From Ulota crispa (taxonomy: Eukaryota; Streptophyta; Bryopsida; Orthotrichales; Orthotrichaceae): a stretch of 64,000 nucleotides of DNA. Numbering within the stretch: position 1 is the stretch's first letter; every line of letters starts with the position of its first letter. The notes under the pieces were generated by a model. The model was not told the origin of the DNA. It did not search any database and saw only the letters and a list, made by a program, of their open reading frames with translations. Position numbers and translations under genes: made by a program. Below are positions 55,774 through 64,000 of the stretch, one piece after another. The stretch lies in contig OY987245.1 in assembly GCA_963920765.1 (NCBI GenBank), positions 18,802,727-18,866,726 of the forward strand, in the 5' to 3' direction.

Positions 55774-56272
55774 GAGCATCTCCACCGGTTGACGAAAACG
55801 AGACGACAGCGTGGCCGGAGGCTCTTTGCCTATCCCAGATCTCTACCAGTGGCACGGGGGCGAATTTTTTTGGGTGGGCTCACTCAAAAGAGCTCCGGGG
55901 ACAGTGGCTCACTGGGATAGCTAGAACTTTGAGCAAGCTGGAAATTTGGGACTTTAATTATTTTGGGGTTGTGACGATGGTGAGTACGCCATGTCAAAAA
56001 CTTTGTCCCTGGCTAAACCTACACCCCCATAGTGCATCAATTGTTGCCAAGCCCAGGCCCTTGACATGCACTGAAAGCAGGTGCTACGTGGCAGAGATGA
56101 AGCAACCCAATCGACGCCAATTTTAACTCGTCCCTGCTTTTAAAGATTCTCTTGCATGTCACCGAGAGCAAACCGGTGGAGATTAGGGCGCTTCTCCGAG
56201 CCATCTCCATGCTCTAGGCTCGCTCAATAACATGTGGCGCGGCTCAAAACTGTCTAACCAGTGGAGATGCCC
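55774..56272. mobile_element. PIF/Harbinger-type MITE (499 bp)
   Basis: The ends GAGCATCTCCACCGGTT and GGGCATCTCCACTGGTT are inverted, with TTA on both sides (55771-55773, 56273-56275). The 122-codon frame at 55758-56126 lies across the element and has no recognisable family. Confidence 0.85.
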
Positions 56273-56275
56273 TTA

Positions 56276-56795
56276 CCCTCTACTGTACCTATATGACACT
56301 CCTTACTGCCTAGATTGCAACTTCACCGCAACACATAAGAAGTGTACACATAAACTATAGATAACAAACTGTCTAAATAGAGAAGCAGAACGCCTGCTTG
56401 TCAGTCCTATGAACTTCCATATTGAGTACATGCAACTTCCCATAAAATCAAATTTCAAACATGTTACGTATACAACCAACTAAACCAACATCATTAACAG
56501 GAGCTAACTGATATGAGCAAAGGACCAACCAACCACTTACATATATTGTTACGTTCTATCGCATAAAGAAGTTCCAAGCAAAACCTACCTCATAAATAGT
56601 GGTTCACTAGATTCTTCCATTCAACAACAGACTAAGACCTCCTTCCATGCTCAGCCGGTGACCAATCAAACTAATAATTCTCCACCAATATTCGGTCAAA
56701 TTACGCTCCAAAAAAACCAAAATCCCATCTAACCGAGTATCAATGTAGTAATCCTAATTTGAGCGGCCACCAAGTGAGTGTATGGAAGGAGGCCC
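56276..56795. other. Unassigned DNA
   Basis: Lies between a Harbinger-type element and an AGGTA-type fragment. No frame or repeat of note. Confidence 0.45.
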
Positions 56796-56797
56796 TA

Positions 56798-57125
56798 AGG
56801 TAGATATTCCTAAACCTGACCATTTAAGGGTTTGAGACCTGAAGGTCTCAAAATACTCAAGAAAAAAATTAGTAAGACTAAACTTTCACCAAGCTATCAT
56901 GGCACATGATTGTTGTGACAAAAAGTAATCAAGATTAATTTGTGCTAAAGAGCAAAGTTGTAGCTCATAAGTTCCCTATTAGGGTCTTCAAATTAACCTT
57001 GAAATTGCTTGGCCATGTTCCTAAGATAGGACTTGACATTCTCAATCCCAATCCTCCCAAAACAACATGTGAAAGAATTTAGTTGTGCAAGTAAAGTTCA
57101 CTGCTCCACTATGGGTTCGTGTGGA
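56798..57125. mobile_element. Partial AGGTA family 3 copy downstream of psbO
   Basis: Starts AGGTAGATATTCC after TA. It shares CACCAAGCTATCATG, GTTCACTGCTCCACT and other blocks with 20856-21814; the right end is lost. Confidence 0.65.
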
Positions 57126-57129
57126 ATCG

Positions 57130-57935
57130 GAAACTGATCGAGGATGGGTAAGTCCACATTACCAAGATGAAAGTCATCTAAAACGATACTTTCGGAAGTC
57201 CTGCATTTCTATTACAAAACTGATAAAAACAATCGCAACTGTTGGTTGGATGCATTGGGTGCACAGCCAGAACAGAAAATGATCACGGCAAGATAATATA
57301 TGACATAGCGACACAAACTACCAGTGAAGATGCAAGACTTGCAATTACACCGTCATCCCCTTCCAGTCCCTTCAATCAACGCAGTTTCTCTCAAGACAAC
57401 ACTCCAACCCATATTCCACACATTCAATACTCACACAACATACAAAAGATGCATCCTCCATGCACCAAGAGCGAGGCCATTACACCATGAGATCATTCCA
57501 TCAACATACAAACTTCACAGCATCACCGTCAAAAACAAATATTCGACGATGTATAAGACGTGAAAAGAAAGACGCATTGAAAAAGAAGATCACATGCTAC
57601 ACCATAATGCACATATGAAATTGCAAAAAAATGGGCTTCCCACGTAAACCAGGGGACGACATACCCCAAGTAACAACAACTGAACAGTTCACACCAGGGA
57701 ATACAGGACAGATTTCGCTAACTGACGCTTACTCAGCATGTCCGGTGCACGAGTAGTGGAGACTGGCAAATCTACGACAATTCAAAAAGCAGCAACAATA
57801 CACTAAACGTCACTGAAAAGTTCCTTTCCAGAATTCGATGAGTGGACATTAAAATATTGCCACTCCGAAAGAGATTCGACAAATTACACACAAAACGATT
57901 CAAACATTTACATTTCAGATAGATACTGTCCAATA
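57130..57935 (-). other. psbO 3' side, non-coding
   Basis: Moderately AT-rich sequence after the psbO stop codon. The short plus-strand open frames at 57085-57563 resemble no known protein. Part of this is probably psbO 3' untranslated region, but no convincing polyadenylation signal was located. Confidence 0.4.
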
Positions 57936-59257
57936 CTATTCTACCTGGCCGTAGAAGATGCCCTCGATCCGGACCTCCTTGGGCGCCTTGGAGCCCAGGT
58001 CGGTGTCCGACGGCTGCAGGCTCTCGAAGGTGCCCGCGATCTCGCCCGTGGCCGTGTCCGACTTGGCGATGCTGAACGTGATCTTGCCCGTCAGCGCCGC
58101 CGTGTTCTTCGTGTTTTCCTTGGCCAGCTCCTCCTCGTCACCGGCACCGCCCGCGGGCAGAGCCACGGCGTTGTCATATCCTGTCGACCCGCCCCGGCCC
58201 TTGGGGTCCAGGAACGACGACCCCCGGTACGAGGGCACGATGTACGACCCGCTGAAGGCCGAGGGCGGCCCCTCCGCCACCAACTCCTTGACCGTGAACA
58301 GAAACGGCACCCTCTCGCCTCCCGGCAGCTGCACCGTCACCGCCGCGTAGTCGATGCCGTCCTTCTCCTCGAACTTGACCTTGCCGTCGCCGCCCACCGT
58401 CAGCGGCCCCTCGATCTCGTCCAGCGTGTACGTCAGCCGCGTCATCAGCTTCGTGTTCTGGAACCCCTCGCTCCCGCCCTTGAACGGCGACTCCGCCTTC
58501 ACCGTGAACGACGTCGGCTCCATGCACAGCTTCCTCAGCGTGTAGTTCCCCGCCTTGAACCCGAACGTGTCCGACCCGTTCGCGATGATCGGGCACTGGT
58601 TCGCCGTCCCCGATCCCTTCACCTCGTTGTACGTCTGCCCGATCACCTCGTCGTACGTCATCCTCCCCGGGTTCCCCTCCGCCATTGCTCCCTGCACACC
58701 ACCACCACCACCACCACCACCCCATCCCTCGCTCCCTCAGTTCCCCCCCATGCCAATAATCCTCCGCTACCATCGACACCATGCATGCCCATCCTCCCGA
58801 CAGCCCTCGCCCTATCCATTACCCTACCAATTTGGCACCCCCTCAATCATCCTGCGCATCCTACATGCCATTCACGATCGTGCCAGCAAATGCCGCCCGC
58901 CCGCCCGTCCTCGGGCGGATGGCCGGCAGCATTCAAACCTCCATGCCCATGAACCACCCGCGGCACCTCAGCCCACATCACATTTTTCAAGCCAGACATC
59001 ATTCACAGGTTCGAAACTCAGACACCACGTACCCCGGCCACGAGAGCAGACGAAGCCAGCACGATGGCGGCGGCCTTGGCGCCATTCACGATGCTCCTCA
59101 CATTCTCCTCCAGGCTGCACGACACGCGCGACGCCGCGGGCTTCAAACCGAAAGCGCTGCTCACCGAAGCGGGCCGCACGCTCCTCTCCAGCTTCGAGCT
59201 CGAGGGGGCCAGAGACGCCGGAACCTTGCACCCGACGGAGGCCACGGAGGTCGCCAT
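57936..59257 (-). CDS. psbO: Oxygen-evolving enhancer protein 1 (PsbO), photosystem II, 2 exons
   Basis: PsbO is the extrinsic manganese-stabilising protein of photosystem II, bound on the thylakoid lumen side next to the Mn4CaO5 cluster. On the minus strand exon 1 is 59257-59033 (75 residues) and exon 2 is 58691-57936 (251 residues plus stop), joined in phase 0 across a 341-bp GTACGT...GCAG intron. The 326-residue precursor has a Ser/Ala-rich chloroplast transit peptide, then a Sec-type lumen signal ([17 protein letters not shown]) ending AMA before the mature [12 protein letters not shown] at residue 80. Cys108 and Cys131 match the conserved disulfide. Family blocks [55 protein letters not shown] and LQPSDTDLG are intact. 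The start ATG at 59257 has an in-frame TGA six codons upstream. No damage is seen, so it should be functional. The intron 3' end is odd: a (GGT)n tract precedes the acceptor. Confidence 0.97.
58692..59032 (-). other. psbO intron 1
   Basis: A 341-bp intron with donor GTACGT at 59032 and acceptor GTGCAG ending at 58692. It separates the targeting leader from the mature protein. No other AG in the last 60 bases keeps both the frame and the lumen cleavage motif. Confidence 0.85.
58698..58721. repeat. (ACC)8 microsatellite at the psbO intron acceptor
   Basis: Eight perfect ACC units on the plus strand, read as (GGT)8 in the psbO transcript. They end four bases before the AG of the intron acceptor, where a pyrimidine tract is normally found. 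Confidence 0.9.
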
Positions 59258-59793
59258 AGCTGCTACCGAGGTTCAGGAGCGATGCAGAAAACACACGCAC
59301 ACACGATTACCGAGCACAGAAGCTGCTCACCGAGGGGCAGAGCACATATGAAATACAGCGGCCTCCAATGGCTACGGTTTTGGGAGGGCCGCGGATTTGG
59401 GTGCCGCGGGGCGTCGCGCGAGAGGAGAATTGGATAAGAGCCGGGGATTGGGCATTGGTGGCGCCGGGGATAAGACGCCCAGTGAGGGCGGAGCTTTGCC
59501 CGAGACCCTGCGATCTCCCTCCCTCCTGCTCCATCGCTGGCTGCTCCGGGCGTGGGTCGGCCATGAGGTCCCCCGCGGGGACCCGTACCCGCGCGGTCCC
59601 AAGCCCAAGCCCCAAGGGGGAAGTGCTCTCTAGGAAGGACCGAGTTCTTACCTGCCTTGCACTGAATTGGCATCAAATGCGCCTTCTCTCGCATTTTTGT
59701 CTCTTTCTGAGGACCGCTCGGCAGTTCCAGTTGATGCCTGCAGAACTTGGGTTTCTTGGGTCCGTTCACAGCAGTTTTTTTTTTTTTTTTTTT
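59258..59793 (-). promoter_or_regulatory. psbO 5' leader and promoter region (inferred)
   Basis: GC-rich sequence upstream of the psbO start, ending at a run of about 20 T at 59775-59795. The overlapping open frames here on both strands look like GC-driven chance frames. GATAAG-type (I-box-like) motifs occur near 59434 and 59468, but no clear TATA box was found, so the assignment rests on position. Confidence 0.4.
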
Positions 59794-59797
59794 TTAA

Positions 59798-60387
59798 CCC
59801 CTCACCGCCCAAGGGACTCACATTGGGCCCCTCTGAATTTTATTCAAAAATGCGTTTCAGCATTAGGAGTCTGATTTTGAGAATGTATTAAAGTGATTTG
59901 TCTATTCAAGATTTTATGCAAGATCATCCATTGGAAATCTTCACTTTTTAGGGTTGAAGGCTCTTGGAAATGAGCCTCAAGTACACTAAAACTTGGAGAA
60001 AAAATCACATTAAAAATTCAACTAAAAAAATCGTAAAATAGATTTTGAGAAGCCGTAAATTGATTGGGGCTATGCATGTTATACTTTACATAGTTATAAA
60101 TTTTTGGTACTCTCAGTTTTAGGTTTGAGATGCAAAAAGAAGATTGAAAGACTTTGAATCACTTTTGCAATTTTAACACCCTCATGATCAAACATTATAA
60201 TCTTTCAATCCACTAATGATATTGTTATGATTTCTTTTCCTATGTGATTTATAACATGTCTACTTTAAATTTGTACGGTTGCGCTTCATAGAAAAGAGAA
60301 AATTGATAAAATTAATCAAAATGCCAGTATTTTATTCACTTTCAAGCAAATTCTGAGATACTAAAAATTACCATGGGCGGTGAGGGG
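59798..60387. mobile_element. TTAA-type element (590 bp) upstream of psbO
   Basis: Perfect 14-base inverted ends CCCCTCACCGCCCA with TTAA on both sides (59794-59797, 60388-60391). It is the cleanest example of the group and lies about 0.54 kb from the psbO start codon. Confidence 0.88.
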
Positions 60388-60391
60388 TTAA

Positions 60392-60813
60392 ATGGCATGA
60401 GAAATGGCTTGAATATCTATTTATGTTACTTGTGGTATGGAGCATGCGGAAACCTCCTATCAAAACACAATGCGGCCTATATTTCAGGCCAGTTGAAGAA
60501 GACCTTGAAGTTTTTTAACAAAGTGCATGAGGAAAGGAGATATAATCGATCCATTAAGGTTTCTATTCCGTTTAAGTTTGTTGATTGTGCAATCACAAAA
60601 TCTTTTATATAAATGATTTTATTTCAGGGACAGTGTACTCTATGTTGCACGTCCTAATTCAGGCTATTAAAATATCAGACTTGGATTGTTCAAGTCCAAG
60701 AGGTCGGACTTGGCAACCCACAATATGTTCCAATCTCCATGTCTCGAGTCACTACAATTTGCCTACACGGGAGTGTTTTTAGGAATTTTTCGCACCTTTC
60801 TTTGTTCAATGTT
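60392..60813. other. Unassigned DNA
   Basis: Two short overlapping frames (60373-60612, 60585-60782) with no recognisable domain. Confidence 0.4.
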
Positions 60814-60815
60814 TA

Positions 60816-61419
60816 AGGTAGCCTGCTTGTGAATGGACCATCTAAGCAAAAGTGCGCTTCTATTGAAAAATCAAGGCAACTTGGTCAAACGGAAATATTT
60901 TTTGGTAGAAAGCCAAAGAAGAGACAATTGTGTGGTCATTTATTTTGAAATTTACTAAGTTAGTATGAATTAACTACAATTTATCTAAGCAAAAGTGCAT
61001 AGGGTAGCAATTCTTGATCATAGGTGGTAGTATTCATGATGCAAAGGCAACTTGTAAATGGAGCACATGAGTCCTAAAAGCGACTACTGTAAAGCCAAGA
61101 ATGCTCCAACAAGGCTCTTAAAGCGTGCAAGCACCCATTCCATATTCTAATACTCAAATCATGATTGAGAACAAGTTTTCATTTATTTTAGTATGACATA
61201 TATCTATATATTATTGAAAAACAAATCCAAACACAATTATGACCAATAAGCACACACAACAATGGCCCATGTCACTCTCTTAAGTTCCTAAAATGGTGCA
61301 TGCACAGGTACAATTTCTGAACATAAAAAATGTGATCCATTTAAGAGCCTCTATACACTGTTTTTGTGACCCTACATGGTCCGTTCCAAATGGATAGACC
61401 AAATTTGAGCAGACTATCT
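60816..61419. mobile_element. TA-flanked MITE, AGGTAG family 1, longer form
   Basis: The ends AGGTAGCCTGCTTGTG and AGATAGTCTGCTCAAATT are inverted, flanked by TA (60814-60815, 61420-61421). At 604 bp the interior is mostly unrelated to the shorter copies. Confidence 0.65.
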
Positions 61420-61421
61420 TA

Positions 61422-62494
61422 GGTTAACCATTTTGGTCAACCTAACTTTTAGTTCAAGTCCCATCATTATTTTGCATATTGTACATGAGATATTCAAGAT
61501 ATTAAGTGATTCATGCCGTAGGATTGTAATTGCAATTTCCTCCATCACCTTGAACCGGTTGTGTATAGACTATTTATCTTTGTCATGTGAAGGTTTTTGT
61601 TCTTATCTTTGCTATTTTTCTCTATATCTCGTTTTCTTTCTTTCATCATTGCTTTTGTTTCTTTTAGAAAATGGATAGTTTTCGTCCATTCCTTCTTATT
61701 GCAACAAACTTGCTCACGATTGTGGTAAAGATAATGTATTTGAGCTCGCATTTGTTATAGTATTTCTTAAGAATGAACATCGTGAAGTGACAATTTGTTC
61801 TTGAAGAAGATGATAAAGTCCAGATTCTCGCCCTTCTTCAAAACAGAAGGTCGCTTCCAAAAGAGTGACTCTTGAAAAAAATAGCAAAACTACTTCCGGA
61901 AGTCGAAAGAAAACTAGTTACAAACTGAGGACAGTATGGCATGATTGCAATGTATAGAAAATGATTGCACTTTGAGGAGAGATGTCATCAAAGTATGTTT
62001 GAAACATCAAAAATAAGTGGATTTTCCAATATAAGATCTTTCGAACATTTTTCCCATTTTTTAGTGGTTTAGATGTATAATTTATTACCCCAACGTCTTA
62101 GTTACAGCAATGTTAATTGTAGATTACCAAAAACAACTGAAATTTGTCAACTTAGATAATAATTTTAGATAACTACAAAGACCAAGGAAGGGAAAAAGAA
62201 GGCCAAAGATGAAAATAACAAAATATGATCATACATGACAACCAAAATTTCTAAGGAAGTGATAATAGGAAATTTCAAATTTGAGTTCAAGTTTGACCTT
62301 ACCTCATTAAAACCCTGATGATTACCACATACTTCACTCATTTAGGATTTTGAAACTTGATACAAAACCCTAACTCAATTATCTTTTAAATGACACCATA
62401 ACCATGGCATTTGGTGTATTGCAACTTTTGTAATTAATTTCTAAATTAAGTCCTAGTGATAATAAGGTAAACCGCCTATACTGTTTTGTTACAA
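61422..62494. other. AT-rich DNA, nothing recognised
   Basis: Short frames only; no bounded element. Confidence 0.5.
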
Positions 62495-62503
62495 AATTTC
62501 AAC

Positions 62504-62916
62504 GGGAATTGATATGTGTATCACACCCTTTCAATTACTATACCACACCCTAGAGAGAATTTTAGATTTCTACCATCAAAAAGCTGAATTTGAGAATTCG
62601 GAATTCAAATTTGGACTTAGAGATTATGATTTAATCTAAAACCATAAAAAAAAAAGTTGCAATTCAATAGTACCCAATGAAAGAGTTTAGCTAGTGAGAA
62701 AAGTGTTACTTTTACTTTTGTTTGTAAAAAAGATAAGCTTTTTCATTAGGTGTTGTTGAATTGCAACTTTTTATATGATTTTAGACTAAATCATGGCCTC
62801 TAAATCCAAATCTGAATTCCAAATTCTCAAATTCAGCTTTTTGATGGTAGAAATATAAAATTTTCTCTGAGGTGTGGTACAGTAATTGAAAGGGTGTGGT
62901 ACACATATCAGTTCCC
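62504..62916. mobile_element. Mutator-type foldback MITE, free-standing copy
   Basis: A third 413-bp copy with a perfect 9-bp duplication AATTTCAAC (62495-62503, 62917-62925). The ends are GGGAATTGATATGTG and GGGAACTGATATGTG. It is clearly diverged from the two nested copies but exactly the same length. Confidence 0.9.
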
Positions 62917-62925
62917 AATTTCAAC

Positions 62926-64000
62926 ATTGTTGATGTACAAATCAGTAGAAATGAAGTTGAATGTGGCTGAAAGTTGGAAGCCTTAATATCTTAAATAAAT
63001 TTATACGCTTGTTAGAAGATTACATGTAACGTTTTTAAGTGTTGAGCATTTGCTGAGGTTTGGATCGATGGGCGGATAACTCAAATATGGGTTGTGGTGA
63101 CAAAAATTTGAGGCTCAAACAAAGTTGTTTAATGATGATGTAAGCAAGCTTATGCTAAGGTGGTATGCTCAAATTGCGACCCTTGTCATGTAAAGCATTC
63201 TCTAGGTTCTTAGGAATGGTTCTTGAATGGATCTCTTTAAGTCATAAAAAAAAGTGTATTTTATTGCAAGAGTCAATCATACTTCTTGGTTTCATCTCAT
63301 TTCTCCATTGAAGGGCAACGGTTTGTGAGAGACCTAGAGTCAAAAATAGGTGTCTACTATAAAAAATTTGAAAATTAATTAACAATTCAATAATGCTTCA
63401 AAAAATATGAAAAAAATTGTATTACATTTAGCATCCATTTCTCTTTATTTGAAAATAAGAAACAAAAACTTCCGGTATTGAAAAGCGCATGAAAAATTAG
63501 ACTAGCTCTTAAAGTGACAGTTTTAGAGCATACTACTTTAGCAGAGAAGTAGTAGAAAAGTAGCGGAAAAGTAGCCAATGGTGTAGTTTTTACTCCTTTT
63601 TGACATTTTGATATTAGAGTGAGAAATTGGTGTTGCTAATTTTATTTCAAAAACTAAAAGGACTAAATATTGTACCACTCACACTCACTTGATCCATTTT
63701 GAAATGGTTAGACTTCATGTCTAAGCTAAATTTTGCCTTTTAATGTGTGTTCAAACAACAATTTTGTATTTTTATTTCTTGAAACTATGAATGATATATC
63801 AGTGGAGAAAATATCAATTTGCTTTATGAAAAATTGTAATTGTTATCATTCCTTTTTCAAAAAGTGAACATAAATAAGTTAAAATTGCAAAAGAAATCCA
63901 AATTATTTGATTCTTTTTCAAGAGGTACAAGCAACATTAAATATTAGTGTGAAAAAATTTCATTTGGTTATTTTATTTTTTACATCCAAAACAGTCACAA
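62926..64000. other. AT-rich DNA to the window end, nothing recognised
   Basis: No gene-like frame or bounded element. Confidence 0.5.

Noticed and set aside
58555..59437. Long plus-strand frames (234 and 218 codons) over psbO exon 1 and its intron
   Set aside because: They lie antisense to the psbO leader and intron, are Pro/Arg/Ser-rich through base composition, and have no recognisable domain.
1..64000. LTR retrotransposons
   Set aside because: No pair of long direct repeats with TG...CA ends, primer-binding site or reverse-transcriptase motif was noticed by eye. A dedicated search could still find degraded fragments.

Overview
The window is nuclear DNA of a green plant. It holds a psbO gene whose precursor has a two-part chloroplast and thylakoid-lumen leader, a plant-type ABCG half-transporter and a DOMON/cytochrome b561 gene split by three introns. 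The genes are GC-rich islands in a very AT-rich background full of short non-autonomous DNA transposons. The gene structures would fit a seedless land plant such as a bryophyte, but this is inference and the species cannot be fixed from the sequence.

Three genes are well supported. (1) A DOMON plus cytochrome b561 membrane redox protein lies at 9584-13306 (+) in four exons, 394 residues. (2) An intronless ABCG half-transporter lies at 45410-47419 (+), 669 residues, closest to the ABCG5/ABCG10-type group. (3) psbO, the 33-kDa manganese-stabilising protein of photosystem II, lies at 57936-59257 (-) in two exons, 326 residues. They do not form an operon or an obvious functional cluster. No RNA gene, CRISPR array or transposase gene was recognised.

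Most of the rest is layered mobile DNA, and many elements can be bounded to the base through target-site duplications (TSDs). Two near-identical 3.2-kb CACTA elements lie in opposite orientation (5176-8417, TSD AAA; 50535-53733, TSD CAC). Each carries the same 413-bp Mutator-type foldback element with a 9-bp TSD, and a third copy lies at 62504-62916. About sixteen elements have TTAA-type flanks and ends of the form CCC(C/T)TNAA, which is piggyBac-like. Six or seven PIF/Harbinger-type elements have TAA or TTA duplications. There are also one Stowaway element, several TA-flanked AGGTA-ended families, and a family with 4-bp duplications that I could not classify.

Nesting is extensive. At 4795-8845 four elements sit one inside another: Harbinger-type, then TTAA-type, then CACTA, then Mutator-type. 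An uninterrupted relative of the TTAA host at 30768-31227 shows the CACTA empty site. Elements also sit in introns 1 and 3 of the cytochrome b561 gene. Several stretches of intermediate GC (3815-4560, 36038-36603, 43515-45400) could not be assigned.
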